In this document: in pieces, positions 30,708-41,593 of the stretch
How positions within the stretch are numbered: position 1 is the first letter of the stretch
Layout of the letters: each line of letters opens with the position of its first letter
Assembly: GCA_039583875.1 (NCBI GenBank)
Contig: CM077147.1
Span: forward strand, 113,146,440-113,210,439
Direction of reading: 5' to 3'
DNA: 64,000 nt
DNA from: Platanthera guangdongensis
Taxonomy: Eukaryota; Streptophyta; Magnoliopsida; Asparagales; Orchidaceae
Program-made: the position numbers and the translations under genes
Notes under the pieces: generated by a model
Told to the model about the DNA's origin: nothing
The model's input: the letters and a program-made list of their open reading frames with translations, nothing else
The model's database searches: none

Positions 30708-33688
30708 TTACTTCTTCTGTTTCTTTTCCTTTGGCATTTCTTGCTCTCTCTTCTCTCCAGGCTTTGTAAATACAATCTCTCTATTAGGATCTGAAGCTTC
30801 CACTTTTGTCATGGTTATATCAGCAGCCCCTATAATCTTCAAAGATGTGGCTCTGGGGACAACTGCTTCTGGGTGCAACTTCATGTAGTCATCAACATTG
30901 AAAAACTTATTTGCTTTATCAAATCTCTTAAGTTCCTCTTTCATGTACTTTGACATTGTTGAATATTCAGAAGGTTCCATTCCTTCAGCTTTGGCTTTGT
31001 TAATCATAGAAAGGCCTACTAGTTCCTGGAACCGGGCCATTCTAGCAGTAGTTGGTGTTTCAGGATCTCCAAAAGGAACAGGAGGAGAGGATGGTCTTTT
31101 AGAACCTTCAGCTAGTTGATGTTCAGTGAATTGTTGTTGTTGTTGTTGATGTTGTTGCTGCTGTTGATGCTGCTTTCCTGAAGAATACTGCCTGTGCTGG
31201 CTGCTTCCATATGATCTACCTTGGTGTCTTTGATGTGTTTGAAGAGGGGCAGATCCTTGAGAAGATGTGCTTGAAGCACCAGCAGCTGGAGGAGGTGGAG
31301 AAGGTGGATCTTTTCTGAATCTTTGAACTGGATGAGGAGAGTACCTTCTACTTTTCTTCCTCTCCTTCTATTGATTTTTGGATAACCACATCCAAGATGG
31401 AATCCCTTTGTATGGAGTTATCTTTTGGAGAATATAATAGGGAGTGCCATTGTTTGGATTTGGCTTTGGAGCAGGAGGAGGATGGGCTTTTCTTTTCTTG
31501 GATACTTACTTCCTCTTAAGTTCATCATTAGAATCATCATCCTCATCCTCATCATCATCAATATCTGATCCCTGAGGGTTATCATATAAGTCATTTAGAG
31601 CTTTCAAAGCCTCAGCAGAAATGATAGGCTTTTCAGGAGCTGGAGGTAGAGATAGAGCTTGAGTAGAAACTTCAACAAGAGCTGGAGGAGAAGCCACAGG
31701 AGAAGTTGGAGAACTGATTCTGACAGTGCTTTCAACAGCTGCCTTTTCTTCTTCTTCAATATTAGTGAGGATCAAGTCATCCAGAGCTGGCATGGGAGAG
31801 TCATCCATTACAAAAGTTGGAGCAGTGATGGCCTCTTCTGGAGATGGCATGACTACTGGCTTTGAAACAACAAAAGTATCCCTGAGTTGCTTGGCAACAT
31901 TTGGAGAGATTTGGGAAGTATATGGACCAATAGCCAAGGATGGCTTAGTATATACTGCTGGAATAACTTTCAAAAATACAGTATCAAATACTTTCAATAA
32001 TTGAACTAAGTTTACTGTGCTATTTAACATGAAATCACCAAGAAAAGGAATTTCTTCAGTAACTATTTCTTCAGTAACTTACTCATCAAAGTCCATGGTA
32101 GTCTCAATAAAATGAATCAAATCAAGTAAATATGTATCATCTGGTATAAATTCTGTATCTGCTATTACTGCCTCTGTATCTGCTGTTGCTGGAGCTGGAG
32201 AAACTGAGACTGGATCTACTGCTGGAGCTGCTTTAGCTTCTTCATTAAGCATCTCCCCCTGCCTGGTTTCAGTGTGAACTGGAGCTAGGCCCCTGAATGA
32301 AGAGGGGGCTGTAGTGAAGGCAGAGAGTTGAGCAGAAAGGGTGGAGATAGAAGTAGCAAGAGGTGTAATGGCCTCTGCTATAAGAGATTTGAGTAGAGGA
32401 GTGATGAGAGTAATTACATAGGAAATGGTGGAGGGATCCAGAGATGCAGTCGCAGGTGGTTCAGTAGAATGTTGGGTGGAGACATTTTGAGGGATGGTAG
32501 ATGTTGGAGATGGTGGAGGAGGGACATTTGTCATGGGGACATCCTGAGTGGATGGATGTGGAGGAGGAGGAGAATTGGGAGGAGATATCAGGAGATTGAA
32601 GGATGGTATTGAGGATAAGTGTGGTGGAAGAGTAAATGAGGGTGGTGTTGGATCTGGTGTAGCATTGGGGGATAGGGGTGATTGAGGTGGAGTGGGTTGA
32701 TGGTATTCCTGAGAAGGAGATGAGGGGATGTTGGTAAGATCTAGGGGTGGAGAGGTGGCAGAAGATGTAACTATAGGAGGGACATGAACTTGTAGAAGTT
32801 GTTGTTGGAGTTGTGGATGTGGTTGAGGAGAGGGAGTATGAACTATGGAGGGTGAGTGTTGTTGAGTTGCTGGAAGAGATAGAGGTGTGGGGATGATCTC
32901 TTCAGTAGGGTGGGGAGTGGCTCTTACAACCCTGGTGCTTTTAGAAGCTGGGTTGGAAGAGGTTGAAGCCTTGGATGGTTTAGTTATGGTCCTCTCCCAC
33001 CTGGCAAACAAGGTGCATGTGAGCCTCTTACTGGCATTAATGAATATGGTCTGTGAGACCAGGGATTCAGCAGCATTCTCCTTCAGGAAGATCCCTAGGA
33101 TCCTTCCAAAGCAAACTTCTTTCTTATTGCACTTTTCTTAATAATATCAAAAATGATTTGTGCCCAATCCACTTTATTCTTATTGATCACTACACACATT
33201 ACCAGGAATTGATGCCTGGTGATGTAATCATAGGAAGTATGCTTGCCCAGAAAAACCTTTCGCACAATATCTGCCAGAAATTTGTATTCGGCAGATAAGT
33301 GTTTCTTTAACAACTTATTTGGGTTATCTCCAGCATAACCCATCAGCCATAACATCATGTCATATTCTTCAGAATCTATATCCAGTTCTTTTTCTCCATT
33401 TATCAAATCAAAAATTTCAGTCAAAACTACGTGAGTCAAAGAAACTGCATTACCCGCGATTGTTCCTATCATGGTATTCTCTTCTGATGTTGACGAAGTG
33501 TAAACCCATTCTCGAATTTCTGTGCCATATAGTTTTATCCTTGTCGTCATCAGGTTTTTCAAATTTTGTTCTTCCAGTAGAGTCAGAATGTTCAGAAATA
33601 TTTGATCCAAGTGTTGAAAGGAGTCGAAGTAGACATCAAATCTGATGTCAATCTTCATAGCGGCTAGGGCTCCTGCTTGAATCGCCAT
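30708..33688 (-). pseudogene. Env-position ORF of SIRE-B, broken
   Basis: Starts at ATG 33688. Part 1 (33688-33095, about 198 residues) has the SAEYKFLADIVRKVFLGKH pattern shared with SIRE-A. Part 2 (33011-32079, 310 residues) is very rich in Pro, Ser and Thr, with an Ala/Ser/Thr-rich segment after it. Part 3 (32030-31506) ends in an acidic DDDEDEDDD tail. Part 4 includes a Gln/His-rich run (about 31125-31180). Part 5 (31040-30708) is charged, with a Lys-rich end. Stops at about 33092, 32077, 31504 and 31371 divide it. SIRE elements are known to have such env-like ORFs. I do not see a convincing membrane span, so the env label is by position only. Confidence 0.65.
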
Positions 33689-33694
33689 GAAATC

Positions 33695-33715
33695 ACCTGC
33701 AAAAGAGAGAAAAGG
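33695..33715 (-). promoter_or_regulatory. Possible splice acceptor before the env-position ORF
   Basis: On the minus strand, CCTTTTCTCTCTTTTGCAG lies 9 bases before the ATG: a pyrimidine tract followed by CAG. A spliced subgenomic message is a plausible way to express a third ORF. This is inferred from sequence alone. Confidence 0.35.
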
Positions 33716-33827
33716 CGATCAAGTGCAAAGAGAAGAAAAAGCGCGGGATGGAGGTCGAAGAAAACCTTGTTATTAGGTTTTCTGGAATATGAATCGGCAA
33801 ACTCCATTCCACGAAAAATAAGAAGTT

Positions 33828-34078
33828 CTTCGACCTGAGATCGACGAAATAATGTATAGTGAAATAATTCGTCGAGCTCAGCTGGAAGAGTTGAATACAT
33901 TTCGTCGAGCTCCGTTCGACGAAAGTTTTCTGAAGTGAATTCATCGATCTCCGTTCGACGAAACCAACTTCACTCTCGGAGAGTTCGTCGTCCTCCGTTC
34001 GATGAATATCTCTCAAACTATCCCTAGTTCGTCGAGCTTCGGTCGACGAACTCTGGATAATTCATCGAGTGCAGATAG
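33828..34078 (-). repeat. Internal TTCGTCGA/TCGACGAA array between RNase H and env ORF of SIRE-B
   Basis: About eight copies of TTCGTCGAnC and GATCGACGAA/GTTCGACGAA half-sites, paired head to head at 10-14 bp. The motif is that of the SIRE-B LTR array. In one frame the paired unit codes for F-V-E/D-x-R-S-T/M-N/K repeats. The array lies between the RNase H stop and the env ATG. Confidence 0.8.
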
Positions 34079-34081
34079 AAA

Positions 34082-35565
34082 CTAACCTAAGTCTTCTCCA
34101 TTGATCATTCCAAACTGATTTATAAAGAAAAGATGATTTCTCTCATCCAGAGGTTTGGTGAATATATCAGCTCTTTGTAAATCAGTGTAGATATAGACAA
34201 GATTAATTTTATTTTTGTCTACACACTCTCTAATGAAATGATGCCAAATGTCTATATGCTTAGTCCTACTGTGATGGACTGGATTTTGTTCTATTGCTAT
34301 AGCACTTGTGTTATCACAAAAGAGAGTTGAATTATTTAAGATGAGATCATAGTCTAGTAATTGATTTTGAATCCACAGCATCTGGGAACAACAGCTGCCT
34401 GCTGCAATATACTCAGCCTCAACAGTTGAGGTAGACACGGATTACTGTTTCATACAAAACCAGGATACCAACCTCATACAAAGGAACTGACAAGTCCCTG
34501 ATGTGTTTTTCCTATCAACCCTGCATCCGGTAAAGTCAGCATCTGAAAATCCAGTTAAATCAAACTCTGACTCAGCTGGATACCATAGGCCTAGACTAGG
34601 ACAACACTTTATATATCTCAAAATACTTTTTAAGAAACTTAGATGATATTCTTTTGGGTTCACTTGGAACCTAGCACAAAGACATGTGATAAACATAATA
34701 TTAGGCCTGCTTGATGTAAGATATAGTAGGGACCCAACAATGCACCTATATAATTTCTGATCCACAGGTTTCCCATATACATCAGATTCAATCGCAGCAT
34801 TAGTAGCCATAGGTGTTTTATTTGCTGAAGCATCAGCCATCCCAAACTTCTTTATAAGCTCTTTAGTATACTTAGCTTGAGATATGAAGATGCCATCAGG
34901 CAACTGCTTCACTTGGGGACCAAGGAAGTTTGAAAGCTCACTCATGCTACTCATTTCAAATTTTGAATGTATGAGGTCAGAGAACCTCTTGCATAATTTT
35001 GAATCAGTAGACTTAAATTTGATGTCATCCACATATATTTACATTAACAATATTTGATCCTTATGATGTCTAGTGAAAAGTGTTCTATCTACAATGCCTC
35101 TAATGAATTTATGCTCTATCAAAAAGCTAGCTAGGGTCTCATACCAATCTCTTGGAGTTTGCTTGAGACCATGAAGAGTTTTATGCAGTTTGAAAACATG
35201 ATAAGGGTGAGTTGGAGAGACAAAACCTGGAGGTTGTTCAACATAAACCTCTTCTTTAAGTACTCATTGAGGAATGCACTCTTCACATCCATCTGATATA
35301 CTTTGAATCTCTTGTATATTGCATAGGCTAGAAAAATTCTGATGGCCTCCAACCTTGAAACTGGTGCAAATGTTTTGTCATAGTCAATCCCTTCCTCTTG
35401 CCCATAACCTTGAGCGACAAGCCTAGCCTTGTTCCTCACAATCACTCCTTGGGCATCCAGTTTGTTTTTGTATACCCATTTGGTTCCAATGACTGGATAT
35501 TCTTCGGGTCTTGGAACCAAATCCCATACTCTACATCTCTCAAATTGGTTTAATTCCTCCTGCAT
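34082..35565 (-). pseudogene. SIRE-B reverse transcriptase and RNase H
   Basis: RT, 35565-34442: [63 protein letters not shown], then a frameshift near 35265. The catalytic YVDD is intact at about 35027-35038. YRCIVGSLLYLTSSRPNI follows at 34750. RNase H, 34438-34082: VEAEYIAAGSCCSQMLWI, CDNTSAIAIEQNP and HIDIWHHFI, with FTKPLDE near the end. A stop at about 34440 separates the two domains. Confidence 0.9.
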
Positions 35566-36840
35566 TGTAATGATCTAGTGGGGATCTTGCTCAGCATCAT
35601 GGATGGATAGAGGTTCAACCTGAGAGAGAAAATAGGCATGCATCACATCTTAATTGATTTGATGTCTTGTCTGTACACCTACTGATATGTCTCCAATCAC
35701 TTGAGATCTGGTGTGATCCCTAAGTGTGACTAAATCAGTGAGTGGAGTTGGTTGTGCAACAGCATCTTGGATTAATTCCTCTTGTGGAATTGTGTTTGAT
35801 GTTGGAGGAAGTTCAATTCCTTGAATGCTTTCATATTCACTCTCTTCATTAACTTGTGGAGAAGGATGTGTTGGAACCTTTTGGGTAAGGTTTAGTTCAT
35901 CCAATCTCTCACACAAGTGAGGTACCTGCAAAGGGCTATTGGTAGAAATATCTTTATCCTTGCAAGACATGTTAGCTTCATCAAAAGAAACATAAATGGA
36001 CACTTCAATTTTTAATGATGATTTATTAAAGACCCTATATGCTTTGCTTGCTTGGGAATATCCTAGAAAAATTCCCTCTTCAGTCTTAGCCTCAAACTTT
36101 TTAATGTATCTTTTGTTATTGTTGTGAATATAGCATATATATCCAAATACTTTAAAATAGTTGATTTTAGGTTTCTTCCCTTTAAGTAATTCATAGAGTC
36201 CTATTCTTCAGTTTATGTATCAGGCTTCTATTCAGGACATAATTTGCAGTGTTTACAGCCTGCCCAAAATGTTAGTGGCATTTAAGCATCTACAAGCAAT
36301 GTACCTGCAGCTTCAATGAGTGTCCTATTTTTCCTTTCAGCTACCCCATTTTGTTGGGGAGTTCTAGTAGCTGAGAAGCAATTCCTGATACCTTCCTTTT
36401 CACAGAACTCATGCATAAGAAGAGACTCAAACTCTGTGCCGTGATCACTTCGGATCAATGCAACATGAGTAGAGAACTCAATCTGTATGGTCCAGAGAAA
36501 CTCTGTAAGAACCCTGAAGGTATCTGACTTAGATCTCAGGAAGGATACCTAAGTGAACCTGGAGAAGTCATCCACAATAACCAAGGTGTAGGATTTCCCT
36601 CATATGCTTTGTACAGCAATGGGTCCAAAGAGATCCATATGTAACAAATACAAAATCCTAGGTGAATCACTTTTATTTACAGATTTAAAACTAGATTTAG
36701 TTTGCTTGCCTAATTGACAAGCCCTGCAAAGGCCTTCCTTCTTATAGGGACCAGAAGGTAGACCTCTAACAAGGTCGTCTTTTGATAACCTAGCAATGTT
36801 TCTCAAGTTTACATGACCTAGCATTTTATGCAATAACTCG
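35566..36840 (-). pseudogene. SIRE-B integrase
   Basis: GAG-pre-integrase/zinc region at 36833-36700 (HKMLGHVNLRNIARLSKDDL, CRACQLGKQTKSSF). The core follows, with HMDLFGP (36640), IRSDHGTEFE (about 36440) and TPQQNGVAERKNR (about 36340), so the D, D and E catalytic residues are all present, but stops fall between them. 36003-35650 is the low-complexity integrase tail before RT. Confidence 0.85.
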
Positions 36841-37300
36841 TTCTGATTACTAGATATATTAAGAAAACAAATATCAGAATTGGCAGATAAAAAATCAACT
36901 AAATATATATTTCTTTGTCTATTCCTAATTAAAACTGTTTCGTTTCTTTATTAGAGATAATACATGAAGATGAATTAAAATGTACCCGATAACCTTCATA
37001 ACATAATTGTCTTATGGAGATGAGGTTATGCTTCAGTCCTCTGACATATGTCACTTTCTTGAATGTGACAGCTCCAATCTTCACTACTTCAAAACCTTAT
37101 GACTAGCCACATTTGGAGTCACTAAAGATGACCTTTGGCGCCAGCTTGAACTTGTAGTTGGATAGAATATCCTTACTGCCTGTCATATGTTTGGAGCAAC
37201 AACTGTCCAGGTACCAAGATTGATTCACTCCTGGGCAGCTCTTCACCTGCAGTGAAAACAACTAATTGTTCTTGACCCAGGTTACCTTGGGTCCTTTGTT
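36841..37300 (-). pseudogene. SIRE-B protease and pre-integrase region
   Basis: WYLDSCCSKHMTGS (about 37220-37180) is the Copia protease active-site phrase, with DSG changed to DSC. It is followed by VTYVRGLKHNLISI (about 37050) of the gag-pre-integrase region. Two stops in the 37100 area break the frame. Confidence 0.75.
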
Positions 37301-37459
37301 TTGCTGAAATGAAAAGCTAGAAATTATAGAAAATTCAGGTTGGGATTTATATCCTAGAGGGTGATATCTCCTAGGTGGTATAACCCAATCAGCTAGTGGA
37401 TTGAAAGCTTTCCTGAAATTATTTAAATTTCTGTTATAATTAAAGTTTTGGTTAAGTCT

Positions 37460-37712
37460 TTCTAGGTTCGACGAATTTCTGTGAGTTCATCGACCAGAGT
37501 TCGACGAATTCGGTTGAGATCGTCGATCTCTGCCTAGAGAATGAATGTATTCATTTTCTGTGCCCCACTTTTGTCGACCTCTGCTCGACGAACCATACAG
37601 AGTTCGTGGATCGCAGTTAGACAAATAATTATAACTATAGTTTGCGTTCAGCGTTCGTCGAGTGGGGTTCGACGAACTGGCTGCATTTCGTCGATCTAAG
37701 TTTGACGAATTC
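37460..37712 (-). repeat. Internal TTCGTCGA/TCGACGAA array between gag and protease of SIRE-B
   Basis: Eight to ten half-sites as in 33828-34078, in head-to-head pairs. In one frame they read as repeats of F-V-E-x-R/W-S-T/M-N/K. Located between the end of gag (about 37715) and the protease. Confidence 0.8.
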
Positions 37713-37714
37713 TG

Positions 37715-39374
37715 CTAAACCTTATTTTTAATAGTTTTCTGATTTTTGGTTTTCTGACCTATTAATTTGGGAATATTTTCTGTTGTTTGTTTATTATTTA
37801 TCTTTTCTTTCCCCTTAGCAGAGACAAATTTTATTGGGGTTGTCAACGTATTTTTCTTGAGGATGGGGGGCAAACTTGATGATGCACTCATGCCTAGCTT
37901 GCCATTGAGTCTGACATTGACAGTGCTTATGATGTCCATCAGCTTGAGGCTTCTTCCATTAAGAGTTTCCTCAAGTTGTTTAGCCTCACAAAGCTCATTT
38001 TTTAGCAGTGTTATTTTTTCATTAGCTAAACACAACTCATCCTTTAACATATTATTTACAGAGTTAATATTTTATAATTTCCCTAGTTTCTCCCTAAGAG
38101 TTTTAATCTTTTTTTCTAAGTTAATTAGGTCAATACACATTGTTTTAAATTCATCTTTAAAAGAATCTGATTTGTAATCAAAGGAAGGCAATACCTTGTC
38201 AGCTTCAGAATCTGAAGCTTCTTCATTATTTGAGTCCTCCTCTTCTGAATGGCTCCTAGAAGCATTAATTGCCATAAGGCAAACCTCCCTGACCCTTGCT
38301 TCTTCCTCATCTTCACTGGAGCTGGAAGATGTTGATTCTTTTTCAGTCTCACTCCAGGTTTCAGCCACAAAACCTTTCTCCCTCTTATTGTATTTGATGG
38401 AAGAAGGTCTATTGTTGTGCTGTCTCCTGGTATCCTTTTCTCTTCTCTTTTCTTTCTTCCGATTCTCTGGACACTCAGATATGAAATGCCCAGGCTTCCA
38501 GCATCCAAAACACACAACTTATTTGGTTGGTGTCTTATCATATCTAGGCTTGTCATCCTGCCTTGATGACTTCCTCCTGAAATCCTTTCTTGCGATCTTA
38601 TAGAATCTTTTGGCAAAGATACTCATGAGTTCTTCATTTGTTGAAGGAGTCTCTGTCTCATCAGCATCTTTGAAAGCAATGCTACGGTCTTTTCTTGCTG
38701 TAGGGGGGTGTTCTTTGCTCAACTACCTCCCTGAATTTAATTAGCTGTTCATAGGACTTTAGTTTGCCTAATGGAGATTCAGTGGATATCTCATTTAGGC
38801 TTTTGGCCTCCTTGATCTGCCAGATCCTTGAATCCCATGAGCTTGGGAAGCACATAAGGATCTTGTCATTTACTTCAGTCAAGGTGATTTCTTTATCTAG
38901 GGTCCTTAGCTCACTAATGATGGAGTTAAGCCTGTTGTACATCACTTCAACTATCTCTGCTTCATCCTTTTTGAAGTTTTCATATTGTGTGATGAGGTTT
39001 GATCTTCTATCTTTCCTCTCATCTGCTGAGCCAGCAACCATTTGGTTGAGTGAATCTCAGATTGCTTTTGCAGAGGTGCACTCAGACACCTTCTGAAAGA
39101 TGTCATCTGACATAGTTTGAGCCAATATGTTCATTGCTTTGGCATCAGCAATCTTTGCTTTCTTCTGGGCCTTAGTCCACTCAGGTGGTGGAGCTACAGT
39201 AGTGCTTGTAGATGTTGCAGAAGTTGAAGCTTGAGGGGGACCTGTCAAAATAGAGTTGTATATATCCTCATGAATAGAATTCATGTATAATTTAATTCTT
39301 GCCTTCCAGATGGCAAACCTGTTTAGGTTGCAAACTGGAGGTCTGGTGCTTGCATAATCCTTGTTCTGTGTCAT
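37715..39374 (-). pseudogene. SIRE-B gag
   Basis: Starts at ATG 39374. The N-terminal part has FAIWKARIKLYMNSI and MSDDIFQKVSECTSAKAI. The capsid part (39041-38682) has LITQYENFKKDEAEIVEVMY and ILMCFPSSWDSRI. A Ser/Thr-poor linker follows, then the zinc knuckle CFGCWKPGHFISEC (38515-38474, CX2CX4HX4C). The C-terminus is acidic and Ser-rich (38400-38170), with a coiled-coil stretch (38160-37950: LANEKITLLKNELCEAKQLE). Stops near 39057 and 38519 and a frameshift near 38700 disable it. This is the Ty1-copia UBN2-type gag, usual for SIRE. Confidence 0.9.
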
Positions 39375-39467
39375 ATCTGTGTATATAAATCTAAATGGAA
39401 ATAAAAATAAAATTTAGATCTAACAAAGGATCTTTGGTTCAAGGGTTAACTTGTACAACCAAAGGAA

Positions 39468-39482
39468 CCTCCTATGATACCA
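39468..39482 (-). other. Primer-binding site of SIRE-B
   Basis: TGGTATCATAGGAGG on the minus strand, two bases after the 5' LTR end; initiator-Met tRNA type. Confidence 0.8.
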
Positions 39483-39484
39483 AT

Positions 39485-41588
39485 TGAAAGTGAGTTGTTA
39501 GATCAGGAATACTGTAGAGGTGGGGGGGGGGGTGAATAGAGTATTCCAAACTTATAAATTTTCTGGCTATTGCAGACAACTCTTAGTGCTGTAAGAAATA
39601 GATTAAAAGATAAAACACAGCAACAACTAACTAACAATCACAGCCACAGCAAGAAATAAAAGAAAGGGCAATCAGACAACACAAGAAATTTATAGTGGTT
39701 CCCCAACCTGGGTACATCCACTCTTCTACCACCCTTGTAGGAATCCACTCAGATTTTTTATCAGGTGCCTGACAACAATGATGTTTTGATCAGGTGCTCA
39801 AAAACCAAATCTCAAGTCTTTTGGTTAGGTGACTTGTAACCAAGAATCACTTTTGAAGGGAGATGACAACCCTTTATACAGAGAGGGACGAGATGTGATG
39901 GTGTCTTCTCTGTCAACAATCAGAAAGAAGACAAGTGGATATGATATTAGCAAGTAGCTCACCCTGAGATGTAGAATAGTTCAGGGAAATTTGGAGCTTT
40001 GCTGTAAGGTGATAGACCTTCAGTCTTTAAGCCTTTATCAGAGAAATCTACATGAACTTCTTGATAGATGGAGTAGTTGTTGTCCTTTGAAGTTTCCTGG
40101 AGTGATGAAGAAAGAAGACTCTTGATTTAGATTGATTGTTCTTCTTCTTCAATAGCTGATCTGCCTCTGTCCTAGGACTTCTTTCTGTATCAGAAAGCTG
40201 TGAAAGAATGATGGAGCAGAGATACTCTTGAATACAGACTGAATGTAATTCTTTATGTGTCTGTGTATATCTGTGTACGCTGTGTTCTTCTCTATGTGTA
40301 TATTCAGGAAAAGAGAAAAATCTCTGTTATATTTTCTGAAGGAAATTGCCTTTCGAAATTTGAATTCCTTTGCTGCAATCAATGCTGACGGCATAAAGAA
40401 TAAACTGCATTGATTTATTTCCCCAACAATCCCTTGGAAAAATGGAAGACAATAATTCAGATGAAAGCCTTGATTAATGCACCATCCCACGGTAATATTC
40501 AAAGAATATTTTATCATTATTCATTCAGAAATTATTATCATAGAATGAGGACAGAGGAAAGAAATACTAAGTATGGAATCGTCGAACAGATGACAGAAAT
40601 CATCGAGCTGAGTCCACAGTTCGTCAAGCTGAGTTGCTGTGTTCGTCGATTAGATAACTTCTGTTCGTCAAGCTGAGTTCTAAAACATCGATCTGATAAC
40701 AGAACCGTATGCTTCAAAAACTTTGCCTTTGCTGTGTTTGAAGTTCGTCGAGCTGATAACTGGCTTCGTTGACTGGAGATGATTCTGGACTTAGAAAAAT
40801 TGTGAAGCTTCTGGTTGAAGTAAAGGATCTAGAAATCGTCGACCAGAGAACTAAGTTCGTCGACCTGATTCTAGAGAACAACTATACTTGGAATACTGAA
40901 GGTTGAGTCCAAAGATTGTTGACTTGAGAATGATGTTCGTCGAGCTGTCTTGATTGTGTCGACACAAGTCCTATGTGTCGACACAATTGGCTTCAGGTGT
41001 CGATCTTAAGTGTGTCGACACAGATGGCTTCAGGTGTCGATCTTGAGTGTTTCGACACAAGTCCCGTGTGTCGACACAACTGACTTCTGGTTTCGACACA
41101 ATTGGTGTCGACAGTTATTCTGTGTGTCGACACAATTCCACTATTTGCCGACACAACCTTTCTGAAGTGTTGAAGTGAAGTGTCCAAAGTTCGTCGACCT
41201 GAGCACCAAGTTCGTCGACCAAAGTCTGATTCTAAGGACTTAGAATATCTTATTGTTTTCTGAACTTGAAATATTATTATAGCATCCAAGTTTTCGTCGA
41301 CCAAAGAATAGAGTTCGTCGAGCTCAGCTCAGAGAATTTTCTCGGAGATCGTCGAGCTGAGCACGACAATCGTCAACCTGAGTTTGACAAACGTCGAACT
41401 CATTTTACAGTCTTTGAATTCTTCTAAGTCTTGAGTCTTTGGCAGTCTTGTTGATAGCTGGTCCATGTGTTGTTGACTCTAAGGACTTGGCCTAGACTCT
41501 AGGACACAACTATGACCCTGGCTATACATTGTGGGTCATATGATCCTAACTTAGTGAACCTAGCCCAAATATTACTAGGGATCCAACA
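39485..41588 (-). repeat. 5' LTR of SIRE-B (2104 bp)
   Basis: Same ends as the 3' LTR (TGAAAGTGAG ... GGATCCAACA on the + strand) and closely similar throughout. It has a longer G tract (G11 at 39522-39532) and an extra array unit near 41010-41050. Confidence 0.9.
40577..41400 (-). repeat. Mixed dyad array in SIRE-B 5' LTR
   Basis: Same structure as 29555-30340. The phrase TGGCTTCAGGTGTCGATCTT occurs twice in tandem (40987 and 41024), but once in the 3' LTR, so a unit of about 37-40 bp was gained or lost after insertion. Confidence 0.8.
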
Positions 41589-41593
41589 GAGAT

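Larger units (their letters stand above)
28467..41588 (-). mobile_element. SIRE-B: complete SIRE/Maximus-type Copia element with env-position ORF
   Basis: 5' LTR 39485-41588, primer site, gag, PR, IN, RT, RH, env-position ORF, purine tract, 3' LTR 28467-30526, all on the minus strand. The total is 13.1 kb. Target duplication is GAGAC (28462-28466)/GAGAT (41589-41593); the Copia-1 sequence GATGGTGGAGGT flanks both sides. The gag-pol-extra-ORF order with RT before RNase H and integrase before RT marks Ty1-copia, and the long LTR plus third ORF marks SIRE. All ORFs carry stops or frameshifts. Confidence 0.9.

Noticed and set aside
32079..33011. Host proline-rich (extensin-like) gene
   Set aside because: It is in line with the RNase H-env region of SIRE-B between that element's LTRs; no Ser-Pro4 repeat periodicity or signal peptide.
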